From Saprospiraceae bacterium (GTDB lineage Bacteria > Bacteroidota > Bacteroidia > Chitinophagales > Saprospiraceae): a stretch of DNA of 64,000 nt. Of the stretch, positions 25,191 to 33,907 are shown one piece after another. Numbering within the stretch: position 1 is the stretch's first letter; every line of letters starts with the position of its first letter. The position numbers and the translations under genes were made by a program. Location of the stretch: NCBI GenBank assembly GCA_013360405.1, contig JABWBR010000030.1:1-64000 (forward strand), in the 5' to 3' direction. The notes beneath the pieces are model-generated. The model was not told the DNA's origin. It saw only the letters and a list, made by a program, of their open reading frames with translations, and made no database searches.

Positions 25191-26837
25191 ATGAAAAGAT
25201 GTACGGCCATATTCCTGTTGTTGGGCTGGACGGTCGCCATGAGCGCCCAACCCCTCCAGCAAAGGGTTTCGCTTAGTTATACCAACGAACCGCTGGGCTA
25301 TGTATTGGATGACATTAGTGCGAATTATCGCGTCAACTTCAGTTACAGCAGCAACTTCGTGCCCGTACAACAAAAAGTGACGGTGTCGGTCGTCAACCAA
25401 CCCCTGTCGGTAGCGCTCGACAATATGCTGAAAGAAACGGCGGTCGACTATGTGGAAGTGGGTCAACAAGTGGTGCTGCGAACTGATAAGCAGAAGAAGT
25501 CTCAACTCAGCCAGCTCCAGACTCTGCCGGGCAAGGTGCGTCAAACCAGCCCTATCTACCCCGAACGCAATACATCGCCAAATGGACGCCGAAACCGGGA
25601 AGTGCGGGAAGTGCCGGCCATTGAGAAGCAGCGTATTGCCAGTGTGCCGGGAGGTAACAGCATCCTGACTATGCACGACGCCTCGCTTCGCTCGCTGGTG
25701 CAACCCCTATCGCACACCGAAATAGCTGAAGATGAAACCAGTCGCCGCCTTGCGCAGATATCGCTGCTGCCTTTCCTGAATAGCGAGGCAAACCGCAAGC
25801 GAAATATGACCAATACGCTGTCGCTCAATCTGCTATGGGGCGATAACGGCGGCGTAGAAGGCCTCGAAGTCGGCGGATTTGTCAATCGCATCCGCAACGA
25901 CGTCAAAGGCGTGCAGGTGGCAGGTTTTGCCAATCTTGTCGATAACGACGTGTCGGGCACCCAACTCAGCGGCTTGTTTAATATCAATCACGGCAAACTT
26001 GTCGGCGTGCAGGCTGCCGGGATATTTAATCACAGTGGCGGCGCTAAAGCAATTCAGGCCGCCGGCGTTTATAATATTGCACAGGGCGATGTAAAGGGGG
26101 TACAGGTTGCCGGCGTATTCAATATGGCGCAGGGCTATGTCGATGGCGTACAGGCATCCATGCTGTTCAACCTGGCGCGTGACAAAGCAAAAACGCAAAC
26201 CGCCTGCCTGTTTAATATAGCCGGCGATGTGGAGTGGGGGCAGATGGCGCTGCTTTTTAATAAAGGAAAAAAGGTAGAGGGCTTTCAATTTGGCCTTGTC
26301 AATATAGCCGATACGGTTTGCGGTACGCCTTTCGGCTTCCTCAATCTGGTGAAAAAAGGTTACAACCGGTTTGAAATTGCAGGCGGCGAAACGATGTACG
26401 GCAATCTGTCGGTCAAGTTGGGCACGCTGAAGTTCTACAATATTTTTCAACTGGGCGCCCGCTGGGATGACGACAACGATAACGGTGAAAGCAAGATGAG
26501 TTGGGCACTGGGTTACGGCCTCGGCACAGCCGTCCGCCTGCACCCGCGCAGCTTGCTTAATTTCGAGGTCGTGACCATGCACGTCAATGAGCGCGAGGTG
26601 TGGACCAGGGAACTCCACCTCCTCAATCAAGTGCGCGTTACGTTCGATTGGCAAATCGGTAAAAAAACAAGTTGCTTCGCCGGCCCCGTACTCAATATTA
26701 TGGTATCCAAAAAAGTCGACGCCGAAAGCGGCGTCTACGGCTCCCAACTTACGCCCCGTCCTTTCTATGAAAGCACGTCGGCCACCGGCAATAACCTCAA
26801 AATGTGGGTAGGTCTCACTGCCGGACTCCGTATGTAA
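25191..26837 (+). CDS. STN-domain protein with LA_2272-like surface repeats
   Basis: 548 residues with signal peptide MKRCTAIFLLLGWTVAMSAQ. Residues 21-95 form an STN domain (VSLSYTNEPLGYVLDDISANYRVNFSYSSNFV ... VNQPLSVALDNMLKET), the module TonB receptors use to contact FecR. A disordered linker follows, then about nine repeats of roughly 20 residues with the pattern GVQVAGFxN (for example GVQAAGIFNHSG, GVQVAGVFNMAQ), as in LA_2272-type surface-repeat proteins, and a C-terminal barrel-like part. It begins 27 nt after fecR. Combining STN with this repeat instead of a TonB receptor is unusual. Export to the outer membrane is likely; its ligand is unknown. Confidence 0.85.
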   Translation: MKRCTAIFLLLGWTVAMSAQPLQQRVSLSYTNEPLGYVLDDISANYRVNFSYSSNFVPVQQKVTVSVVNQPLSVALDNMLKETAVDYVEVGQQVVLRTDKQKKSQLSQLQTLPGKVRQTSPIYPERNTSPNGRRNREVREVPAIEKQRIASVPGGNSILTMHDASLRSLVQPLSHTEIAEDETSRRLAQISLLPFLNSEANRKRNMTNTLSLNLLWGDNGGVEGLEVGGFVNRIRNDVKGVQVAGFANLVDNDVSGTQLSGLFNINHGKLVGVQAAGIFNHSGGAKAIQAAGVYNIAQGDVKGVQVAGVFNMAQGYVDGVQASMLFNLARDKAKTQTACLFNIAGDVEWGQMALLFNKGKKVEGFQFGLVNIADTVCGTPFGFLNLVKKGYNRFEIAGGETMYGNLSVKLGTLKFYNIFQLGARWDDDNDNGESKMSWALGYGLGTAVRLHPRSLLNFEVVTMHVNEREVWTRELHLLNQVRVTFDWQIGKKTSCFAGPVLNIMVSKKVDAESGVYGSQLTPRPFYESTSATGNNLKMWVGLTAGLRM

Positions 26838-26840
26838 AGG

Positions 26841-26980
26841 TTCTCTGTTCTCTGTTCTCTGTTGTCGGTTCTCTGTTCTCTGTTCTCTGTTTAGGTTAAC
26901 TGGTAAAGATAAGGAACGGATAACAGAGAACGGACAACCGACAACGGATAACAGAGAACGGAGAACCGACAACCGACAAC
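26841..26980. repeat. Inverted repeat element with 7-mer arms, family B
   Basis: TTCTCTG/GTTGTCG units on the left, CGGACAACCGACAACGG and ACAGAGAACGG units on the right, with a 25-nt centre. It fills the gap between the STN gene and the next gene. Confidence 0.8.
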
Positions 26981-27014
26981 CAATCAATTCATCTGACTAA
27001 CAAACCTTATTATT

Positions 27015-27599
27015 ATGAAAAAAGTAATCATCCTTCTGTTCCTCGGTTTCTGGTTGCAGGCGCAATCGCAGGCACAACATGAAACCCTATTTAACAATGC
27101 CAGTGTAAAAGGCGGCTTTGCCGCGCCCATAGTCGAAATAGGTATTAATAACCAAATCAGCACCTCGGTAGGCGGCGGCGGCGGATTGGTTATCGGCAGC
27201 GCCTTCATCGGCGGCTACGGCATGGGCAGCGTTGATTTTAACAAGCTTTTTGAAGACGGTGATGTAAAAGTGGCGGAAATCGGCCACGGCGGCTTCTGGC
27301 TGGGCGGTACTTTCCGACCTCATAAGGTAATTCACCTTTACGGCAGTACGCGTATCGGCTGGGGCGGGCTCGATATAGAATTCGAAAATGACGTCCAGGA
27401 TGTCGACCGAATCTTTGTATTCACCCCCGAACTCGGCGTCGAACTCAACGTTACCCGCTGGTTTCGCGTAGCAGGCACCGCCGGCTACCGCCTGGTCAAC
27501 GGCTCCAATGAAGCCCGAGGCTATACCGACGAAGACTTTAGCGGCTGGTTTACCGGACTTACTTTCCGCATCGGCTGGTTCGGCGCTAGGCGATGGTAA
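27015..27599 (+). CDS. Outer-membrane beta-barrel-like protein
   Basis: 194 residues with signal peptide MKKVIILLFLGFWLQAQSQAQ. The mature chain is glycine-rich with alternating strands (GFAAPIVEIGINNQIST, GGFWLGGTFRPHKVIHLYGSTRIGWGGLDIEF, GLTFRIGWFGARRW), as expected for a small eight-strand barrel. No specific family was recognised. It sits between the STN gene and the GIN-domain gene, each separated by a repeat element, so co-transcription is possible but not shown. Confidence 0.75.
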   Translation: MKKVIILLFLGFWLQAQSQAQHETLFNNASVKGGFAAPIVEIGINNQISTSVGGGGGLVIGSAFIGGYGMGSVDFNKLFEDGDVKVAEIGHGGFWLGGTFRPHKVIHLYGSTRIGWGGLDIEFENDVQDVDRIFVFTPELGVELNVTRWFRVAGTAGYRLVNGSNEARGYTDEDFSGWFTGLTFRIGWFGARRW

Positions 27600-27605
27600 A
27601 AATTA

Positions 27606-27740
27606 ATGTGCTGATGTGTCAATGTGCTGATGTGCTGATGGGTTAATGTGCTGATAATTAATTAAATAATAACTAATATTAATTAGCACATCAGCAAATC
27701 AGCAAATTAGCAAATCAGCAAATCAGCACATCAGCACATC
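27606..27740. repeat. Inverted repeat with 8-mer tandem arms, family C
   Basis: Left arm of GTGCTGAT/GTGTCAAT units, AT-rich centre, right arm of CAGCAAAT/CAGCACAT units: each arm is a degenerate 8-bp tandem repeat complementary to the other. Also seen at 49921-49954 (one arm) and 59735-59866. Confidence 0.8.
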
Positions 27741-27757
27741 AAAAAAATCAATCCATT

Positions 27758-28504
27758 ATGAAACGTATCCAATGGCTATTTTTAGCCCTCATTAGTGTGT
27801 TTGCGCTTACGCTCAGCCCCGGCTGTTTTATCGACTTTGATGACGACGAAAACATCTTTGGTTGTATAAACGGCAGTGGGCCCATTGTAAGCGAAACAAT
27901 TACCGTTCCCGACTTTACCGGGATTGACGTAAGGATGTCCGCCAGGGTGTTTGTCCGCCAGGGCGACGATTTTGAAGTGACCGTAGAAGGCAAACAAAAT
28001 ATTATCGACGAGCTGGAACGCGATGTACACAATGGCGTATGGAAAATTGAAATCGACCGCTGTGTGCGCGACGTGGGTGATCTCACTATTTTTATTACCA
28101 TGCCGGACATTACTAGCCTCAAAATGTCGGGCTCGGGCGATATCGTGAGTGAAAACACCTTATTAGTCGATGATATCGAGATTGAGATCTCAGGCTCGGG
28201 CGATATAGACCTCTCCCTGGAAGCCGACGAGATCAATTCAAGAATTTCCGGTTCGGGCGACCTGATATTCGAAGGGCTTGCCGACGAACTAGATCTTGCT
28301 ATCACAGGCTCGGGCGATCTCAGGGCTTTCGGACTCACCTTGCGCACCGCCGATATCAATATCAGCGGCAGTGGAGATGCAGAAGTGTTTGTAAACGAAT
28401 TGCTTATCGTAAGAATAAGTGGTAGCGGCGACGTATTCTTCAAAGGCGACCCCATACTGGATGTCACCATCACAGGCTCGGGACGCGTGGTGGATGCGAA
28501 TTAA
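27758..28504 (+). CDS. GIN domain (DUF2807) secreted protein
   Basis: 248 residues. The N-terminus is a signal peptide, possibly of a lipoprotein (ALTLSPGCFIDFDDD, with Cys at about residue 25). The remainder is the GIN/DUF2807 domain: regularly spaced SGSGDI/ITGSGDL/ISGSGDA motifs, one per turn of a right-handed beta-helix (IVSEN..., DLSLEAD..., LIFEGLAD...). These domains occur in exported Bacteroidota proteins, sometimes described as adhesin heads; the biochemical role is unknown. A strong intrinsic terminator follows directly. Confidence 0.9.
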   Translation: MKRIQWLFLALISVFALTLSPGCFIDFDDDENIFGCINGSGPIVSETITVPDFTGIDVRMSARVFVRQGDDFEVTVEGKQNIIDELERDVHNGVWKIEIDRCVRDVGDLTIFITMPDITSLKMSGSGDIVSENTLLVDDIEIEISGSGDIDLSLEADEINSRISGSGDLIFEGLADELDLAITGSGDLRAFGLTLRTADINISGSGDAEVFVNELLIVRISGSGDVFFKGDPILDVTITGSGRVVDAN

Positions 28505-28532
28505 TCAGGCAATTTGGTAAACATACCCACTC

Positions 28533-28573
28533 AAAAGGGCGTTTCGATAATAAGAAACGCCCTTTTGTTTTTT
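28533..28573 (+). terminator. Rho-independent terminator
   Basis: Perfect 13-bp stem AAAAGGGCGTTTC / GAAACGCCCTTTT with an 8-nt loop, followed by a T-rich tract. It lies 29 nt after the GIN-domain gene stop. Confidence 0.9.
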
Positions 28574-28680
28574 GCAGAATACCGGCGGTAAAAAAGCGGA
28601 ATTACAAGCAATAAAGCCTAATTTTAGGGCGCTAAACAAACGCGCAATAGCTATACTTTAACCAAATAAAGTGCATCCGA

Positions 28681-30009
28681 ATGGATCCCTTAAAGCAACA
28701 ATTTGCAGAAAAAGCTGCCGACCTGCGCAACAAGGTCAAAGCCATGCTCAAAGAACACGGCGATACGGTAGTAGAATCGGTCACTCTTGACCAAATTTAC
28801 GGCGGCGCCCGCAATATCCGTATGATGGTATGGGAAACTTCCGAGCTCGACCCAATGGAAGGCATCCGTTTCAGAGGATATTCCATTACCCAACTCAAGG
28901 ATTTATTGCCTAAAAGCCCGGGAGGCTCAGAACCCAAACCCGAAGGGCTCTTTTGGCTGATGATGGTAGGTGAAATCCCTACTGCGGAGCAAGTGGATTG
29001 GCTGTCTGCCGAATGGCGCAAGCGCAGCCAGGTACCCGACCACGTATTTGCCATGCTCGACAGCCTGCCGGTTGACACACACCCCATGACGCAGTTTATC
29101 GCTGCTATCTCCGCGATGCAAACGTCGAGTAATTTTGCCAAACGCTACGACGAAGGGCTCAACAAAGCAGATTATTGGGAACCCACTTACGAGGATACGA
29201 TGAACCTGCTGGCAGGACTGCCGCGGGTGGCTGCTTATATCTATCGGCGTTCTTTCCACGCCGGCAAGCACATCGCCCCCGATCCTTCGCTCGACTGGGG
29301 CGCCAACTATGCCCACATGCTGGGTGTTCCCGGCGAGGAATTCAAAGAACTCATGCGGCTTTACCTCACCATCCACGCCGACCACGAGGGTGGCAACGCC
29401 TCAGCCCATACGATGCACCTGGTAGGTTCTACCTTGAGCGATGTATACCTGTCCTTTGCCGCCGCTATGGGCGCCCTGGCAGGCCCTCTGCATGGGCTCG
29501 CCAACCAGGAAGTGATCCGTTGGATATTCAATATGCTCGACGAACTGGGCACGCGTACTCCCACTGATGAACAACTCGCCGAATACGTGCGCAATACGCT
29601 GGCTAGCGGGCAGGTCATTCCGGGTTACGGGCATGCCGTGTTGCGCCGCCCCGACCCGCGCTTTATGGCGCAAAAAGAATTTGCCGAAGCCCATATTCCC
29701 AATAGCGATATTGTACGCGTGGTGTGGCAGGTTTTTGAAATAGTGCCGCCAATTCTTGAAAGCCTGGGCAAAGTGAAAAACCCCTGGCCCAATGTAGATG
29801 CCCACTCGGGGGCGCTACTCGTGCATTACGGCCTTACCGAATACGACTATTATACGGTGATGTTCGGCGTATCTCGCGCTTTGGGTGTGTTGGCCGCTAC
29901 CTGTTGGGCGCGCGCGATGGGTTTGCCCCTCGAACGCCCCAAGTCGATTACAACCGAATGGGCACAGCAGTTTTTAGCCAAAAAACAACAGCAGGCGGCC
30001 GTCTCGTAA
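28681..30009 (+). CDS. gltA: Citrate synthase, mitochondrial-like type
   Basis: 442 residues. It condenses oxaloacetate and acetyl-CoA in the first step of the TCA cycle. The catalytic residues are visible: His271 in GPLHGLANQEV, His318 in PGYGHAVLRRPDPRF and Asp373 in VDAHSGALL, with HADHEGGNASAHT at 232-244. This numbering is within a few residues of the animal mitochondrial enzyme, and the sequence (GIRFRGYSITQLKDLLPK, ARAMGLPLERPKSITTEW) follows that eukaryote-like type rather than the short E. coli-regulated type. It is followed by a hairpin and gcvH. Confidence 0.95.
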   Translation: MDPLKQQFAEKAADLRNKVKAMLKEHGDTVVESVTLDQIYGGARNIRMMVWETSELDPMEGIRFRGYSITQLKDLLPKSPGGSEPKPEGLFWLMMVGEIPTAEQVDWLSAEWRKRSQVPDHVFAMLDSLPVDTHPMTQFIAAISAMQTSSNFAKRYDEGLNKADYWEPTYEDTMNLLAGLPRVAAYIYRRSFHAGKHIAPDPSLDWGANYAHMLGVPGEEFKELMRLYLTIHADHEGGNASAHTMHLVGSTLSDVYLSFAAAMGALAGPLHGLANQEVIRWIFNMLDELGTRTPTDEQLAEYVRNTLASGQVIPGYGHAVLRRPDPRFMAQKEFAEAHIPNSDIVRVVWQVFEIVPPILESLGKVKNPWPNVDAHSGALLVHYGLTEYDYYTVMFGVSRALGVLAATCWARAMGLPLERPKSITTEWAQQFLAKKQQQAAVS

Positions 30010-30072
30010 TCGCGTCGTATTTTTAGAATAGCGAAAAAAAGAGCGATCATTCGCCACTTAACAAAAAATATT

Positions 30073-30080
30073 TATTTTTG
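30073..30080 (+). promoter_or_regulatory. -7-like element TATTTTTG upstream of gcvH
   Basis: Perfect TAnnTTTG 60 nt before the gcvH ATG; no clear -33 TTTG. It lies just before a GC-rich hairpin, so transcription from it would start inside the stem. Confidence 0.3.
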
Positions 30081-30114
30081 AGCGGCCCTAACTTGGGCCG
30101 CTATCGTTTTATTT
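30081..30114 (+). terminator. Terminator-like hairpin between gltA and gcvH
   Basis: AGCGGCCC / GGGCCGCT stem with a 6-nt loop, followed by a T-rich tract (CGTTTTATTT). It lies about 70 nt after the citrate synthase stop. Confidence 0.45.
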
Positions 30115-30140
30115 GTAAAGACACTATCCAAATTGTTGAT

Positions 30141-30536
30141 ATGCTTTTTCCATCTAACCTGCTTTATACCGAAGATCACGAGTGGATTCGCGCCGAAGAA
30201 GGCAGCCAGATCGCGTATGTCGGTATCACCGATTTTGCCCAGCATGAACTGGACGAGCTGGTATATGTCGAAGTAGAAACCGTGGGCGATACCCTTTCCG
30301 CCGGCGAAATCTTCGGCACCGTAGAAGCCGTAAAAACTACTTCCGATCTGATGATGCCCGTTTCCGGCAAAATTTTGGAATTTAACGCCAAACTAGCCGA
30401 ATCAGGCGGCGACGACCCCACACTGGTCAATCGCGATCCTTATGGAGATGGCTGGATCGTGAAAATTGAAATGACAGACCGCGCTGAATTGACGGCATTG
30501 CTCGATGCTGCCGCCTACGAAGCTATGGTAAAATAA
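30141..30536 (+). CDS. gcvH: Glycine cleavage system H protein
   Basis: 131 residues from ATG at 30141, chosen because the family starts with this segment ([11 protein letters not shown]); an upstream in-frame start at 30078 would run through the hairpin. The lipoyl-lysine is Lys65 in [12 protein letters not shown], and [10 protein letters not shown] is the conserved C-terminal part. The lipoylated protein shuttles the aminomethyl group between the P, T and L proteins of glycine cleavage. None of gcvP, gcvT or lpd lies nearby, as is common in Bacteroidota. Confidence 0.96.
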   Translation: MLFPSNLLYTEDHEWIRAEEGSQIAYVGITDFAQHELDELVYVEVETVGDTLSAGEIFGTVEAVKTTSDLMMPVSGKILEFNAKLAESGGDDPTLVNRDPYGDGWIVKIEMTDRAELTALLDAAAYEAMVK

Positions 30537-30618
30537 TTTTTTTTGCCGCATACGCCAAAACGCAAAAACGGCACATCTATTACTATGATATTATCTATTA
30601 CCCACAAATATTGTCCAT

Positions 30619-31545
30619 ATGCTGTCTAACTTGAGCTTCGAAATTACCGGGACAACTTTCATGATTGGCGTAGTGTTAGCGATGGTACTCATTGCAGGTG
30701 TAATCCTGTTCATGAAATCGCATTTCAACAAATTCGCCAAACAGCATGAGGAAGGTCTGCATTCAGATAAGCCGAGCGGCTTTCAGCTGGACTCAAGAAA
30801 CAAGTATCCCGAAGCAGATATTTTCCGCTGGAGGGTTACTTTCCTCAATTTGGGTCGCATGCTGGCACTCGCACTTACTGTAATGGCTTTTGCGTGGACG
30901 AAGTATGATAAAACGATTGACGTTTCTCAATACCTCGAAACACTAGAAGAAGAAATCGAGGTAGAACCACCTCGCACTTCTGAACCACCGCCGCCTCCAC
31001 CGCCGCCTCCCCCTCCTGTCATTCAGGCTGTTCCTGATGAACTTATCGTGGAAGATCAACCTGACTTTGTAAGCCAGGAGATTACCCAGGAAACGGAAAT
31101 TGTAGCGCCTCCGGCTCCCAAACAAGAAGCGCCGCCGCCACCGCCACCGCCACCGCCACCACCTGCAAAGGATGAAGAGGAAATCTTCCGCGTGGTGGAA
31201 GAAATGCCTCGATTCCCGGGTTGCGAAGACCAGCCGACAGCTGATGAGAAGAAAAAATGCGCCGATAAAAAGATGCTTGAATTTATTTATAAAAATATCA
31301 AGTATCCCGCTATCGCCCGCGAAAACGGCGTAGAAGGTACGGCTGTAATTACTTTCGTTGTCGAGAAAGACGGTACCGTTACCGACGTCAAAGTGGTGCG
31401 CGATATCGGCGCCCAGTGCGGCCAGGAAGCAATGCGAGTAGTCAATATGATGAACTCTGAAGGCATCAAGTGGCTGCCCGGCAAACAACGCGGACGACCG
31501 GTACGCGTGCAGTTCAACCTGCCCGTCCGCTTCAAATTGGAATAA
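30619..31545 (+). CDS. TonB family energy transducer
   Basis: 308 residues. Two hydrophobic segments near the N-terminus (about 13-32 and 78-95) anchor it in the inner membrane. Two proline runs (about 122-133 and 169-181) within a Glu/Pro-rich span cross the periplasm. The C-terminal 100 residues form a TonB domain (EEMPRFPGCEDQ ... KYPAIARENGVEGTAVITFVVEKDGTVTDVKVVRDIG ... RVQFNLPVRFKLE). TonB passes proton-motive-force energy to outer-membrane receptors. The two-TM N-terminus differs from classical TonB but occurs in Bacteroidota. A strong terminator follows. Confidence 0.92.
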   Translation: MLSNLSFEITGTTFMIGVVLAMVLIAGVILFMKSHFNKFAKQHEEGLHSDKPSGFQLDSRNKYPEADIFRWRVTFLNLGRMLALALTVMAFAWTKYDKTIDVSQYLETLEEEIEVEPPRTSEPPPPPPPPPPPVIQAVPDELIVEDQPDFVSQEITQETEIVAPPAPKQEAPPPPPPPPPPPAKDEEEIFRVVEEMPRFPGCEDQPTADEKKKCADKKMLEFIYKNIKYPAIARENGVEGTAVITFVVEKDGTVTDVKVVRDIGAQCGQEAMRVVNMMNSEGIKWLPGKQRGRPVRVQFNLPVRFKLE

Positions 31546-31566
31546 TAAATTCTAATATTCGCAATA

Positions 31567-31612
31567 AAACAGGAGTCATCCCGGAGTCCAATCCGAGGTG
31601 ACTCCTGTTTTT
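31567..31612 (+). terminator. Rho-independent terminator after the tonB-type gene
   Basis: Perfect 12-bp stem AAACAGGAGTCA / TGACTCCTGTTT with a 20-nt loop that can pair further, ending in a T run. Confidence 0.8.
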
Positions 31613-31691
31613 ATATACGCAACTTTTGCCGCAAGTCGACGTTTTTATACACAGCAATATGCTTTTTAGCTTTTACTCAAATGTTACCCGC

Positions 31692-33497
31692 ATGAAACGC
31701 TTTTTGATCTTACTCGCCTTGTGGGGAGGTGTAACCGGCGCCCTTTTTGCCCAGGATGCCAGGCTGGCACAGCAGTATTTTCAGGATGGCGAATACGAGA
31801 AAGCCGCCGTCTTGTTCGAAAAATTATTTAGGGTCAACGAGCAAAATGACTATTTTTTTAATAGCTATATCGAGTGCCTGATTGAATTGTCGTCTTATGA
31901 GAAGGCTGAACAGGAATTGGTCAAACAAATCAGGAAAGATCCCGCCAATGGCAGCCTGTATGTTACCTATGGCAAACTCCTGGAAAGACAGGATCGCCAG
32001 GAAGAAGCCGACAAGCAATACCTGTACGCCATCGAGCGCCTCACCCCCGATCAGTATTCTATTATCAGGCTGGCCAATATGTTTGCCAACTCGATGAAAT
32101 ACGACCAGGCTATCGCCTCTTACGAAAAAGGCGCCATGCTGTTAAAAGACAACCAGCTTTTTGCCTACAACCTGGGCGACCTCTACCGCCGCAAAGGCGA
32201 TATACCCCGCATGGTGGAACAATACCTCAATAGCCTCGACGATAGCCCCGAACGGCTCAATAACCTCAAAACTATCTTCCAGCGCTACCTGATGCCCGAA
32301 GATTTCAAAGAATTACAGGCGCAACTCTATACCCGCTTGCAAACTGACGAAAACGCCGTTCAATACGTCGAACTCCTTACCTGGGTTTTTATTCAGCGCA
32401 AAGACTACAAAAACGCTTTCCGACAGGCCCGCGCCCTCGACCGCAGGTTGGATGAAAACGGCGGCCGGGTGTTCCGACTGGCAGAAATAGCCTACAACGA
32501 ACAGGATTACGACGCCGCTATCGAAGCTTTTGAATACGTCGTAAAAGAAAAAGGAATCAATTCTTCTTTTTATATCGACGCGAAGAGGGGCGCCCTGCGC
32601 AGCAGAAGGAATAAGCTGGTAGCGGGTTATAGCTATACCATTGAGGATCTGCGCAAGCTCGAAATGCAGTACGATTCGTTTCTCAATGAATTTGGCCGCT
32701 CCAAACTTACCGCTTCGATTGTGCTGGAAATGGCAGAACTGGAAGCCCTGTATATCAATGATATAGATAAAGCCGTGTTGATGCTGACTCAAATGATCGA
32801 GTACCCCGGCATCGACCGCGTGATTCAGGCCCGGGGCAAACTCAGCTTGGGCGATTATTACCTTATCAAAGACGACCCGTGGGAGGCTACGCTGCTGTAT
32901 TCGCAGGTGGACAAGGCTTTCCAGGAAGATATATTAGGCCATGAGGCCCGTTTTCGCAACGCCAAATTGTCGTATTATTCCGGCGATTTTCAATGGGCGC
33001 AGGCGCAATTCGAGGTCTTGAAAGCCTCTACCTCCAAACTCATCGCCAACGACGCGCTCGACCTCTCTATTTTTATTATGGACAACCTGGGCTTAGACAG
33101 CACGGCCACTGCACTCGAAAAATATGCCCAGGCCGATCTGCTGGTATTTCAGAACCGCTTTGATGACGCCTTTACACTACTCGATAGCCTGCTGCTAGCT
33201 TTTCCCAGTCACGCCCTTGAAGATGACGTTTGGTACCTGAAATCCCGGATTTTCACCAAACGCCGCGATTTTCAGCAGTCCGCCCAAATGCTTCAACGCA
33301 TTATCGACACGTATCCCACCGATATCCGCGCCGATAACGCCATATTCGAACTGGCTGAGCTCAACGAATATCAGTTGGGCGATATCGAAAAAGCGAAAAC
33401 ACTATACGAAAAATTGTTTATCGATTATTCGGGCAGTACGTTTGCCGTAGAAGCCAGGAAGCGATTCAGGAAATTGCGTGGAGACAATCTGCAATGA
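31692..33497 (+). CDS. Secreted TPR-repeat protein
   Basis: 601 residues from ATG at 31692, where the signal peptide begins (MKRFLILLALWGGVTGALFAQ); an upstream in-frame ATG at 31626 would place 22 residues before it. Tetratricopeptide repeats cover most of the chain (for example YFQDGEYEKAAVLFEKLFRVNEQN, YLKSRIFTKRRDFQQSAQMLQRIIDTYP, ELAELNEYQLGDIEKAKTLYEKLFIDYSGS). Such proteins are periplasmic or outer-membrane-associated scaffolds; the partner is unknown. It is preceded by the terminator of the TonB gene and converges with rpmH. Confidence 0.88.
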   Translation: MKRFLILLALWGGVTGALFAQDARLAQQYFQDGEYEKAAVLFEKLFRVNEQNDYFFNSYIECLIELSSYEKAEQELVKQIRKDPANGSLYVTYGKLLERQDRQEEADKQYLYAIERLTPDQYSIIRLANMFANSMKYDQAIASYEKGAMLLKDNQLFAYNLGDLYRRKGDIPRMVEQYLNSLDDSPERLNNLKTIFQRYLMPEDFKELQAQLYTRLQTDENAVQYVELLTWVFIQRKDYKNAFRQARALDRRLDENGGRVFRLAEIAYNEQDYDAAIEAFEYVVKEKGINSSFYIDAKRGALRSRRNKLVAGYSYTIEDLRKLEMQYDSFLNEFGRSKLTASIVLEMAELEALYINDIDKAVLMLTQMIEYPGIDRVIQARGKLSLGDYYLIKDDPWEATLLYSQVDKAFQEDILGHEARFRNAKLSYYSGDFQWAQAQFEVLKASTSKLIANDALDLSIFIMDNLGLDSTATALEKYAQADLLVFQNRFDDAFTLLDSLLLAFPSHALEDDVWYLKSRIFTKRRDFQQSAQMLQRIIDTYPTDIRADNAIFELAELNEYQLGDIEKAKTLYEKLFIDYSGSTFAVEARKRFRKLRGDNLQ

Positions 33498-33552
33498 TTG
33501 TTTACTGCCAGGTTAGCCTTATAAGGCGGAAGAGAAATTAAACTGCTTTGTT

Positions 33553-33575
33553 GCGATGGGCGTGATGCCCATCGC
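33553..33575. repeat. Short palindrome downstream of rpmH
   Basis: GCGATGGGC / GCCCATCGC with a 5-nt loop, a perfect 9-bp stem in the convergent gap between the TPR gene and rpmH. It has no T tract, so it may be another dispersed palindrome rather than a classical terminator. Confidence 0.6.
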
Positions 33576-33592
33576 TACTTAGCGAGGAGGTA

Positions 33593-33748
33593 TTATTTCA
33601 GGCGTTTTTCGTCAGAAACCGTGAGCCGCGCGCGGCCATTTGCACGACGACGGGCCAACACCTTGCGGCCGTTCTTGCTGCTCATACGCGCTCTGAATCC
33701 ATGCTTGTTGGCGCGTTTCCTTCTCGAAGGTTGGTAGGTCCTTTTCAT
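33593..33748 (-). CDS. rpmH: 50S ribosomal protein L34
   Basis: 51 residues. [19 protein letters not shown] is the near-invariant L34 start, followed by [23 protein letters not shown]34 is a small basic protein of the large ribosomal subunit. In many bacteria rnpA follows rpmH, but downstream here lies only the convergent TPR gene. A Bacteroidota-type promoter sits just upstream. Confidence 0.97.
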   Translation of the reverse strand: MKRTYQPSRRKRANKHGFRARMSSKNGRKVLARRRANGRARLTVSDEKRLK

Positions 33749-33786
33749 CCTTACTAGCTTTTAGCTGTCGTTTTCAAAAAGTCAGG

Positions 33787-33817
33787 CAAAGGTACAAGTA
33801 TTTTGAAAATTGCCAAA
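33787..33817 (-). promoter_or_regulatory. Promoter of rpmH
   Basis: On the minus strand TTTG (33817-33814), 19 nt, TACCTTTG (33794-33787): both boxes are consensus. Transcription should start near 33780, about 32 nt before the ATG. Confidence 0.6.
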
Positions 33818-33907
33818 TTACGGGTTTCCTTTTTTTTAATGCGTTTGAGGAGAGTAGCTGAATTTTGCAATTTTCCCTATTTTGGTTGCCAAAGTAAACA
33901 CCCAAAT

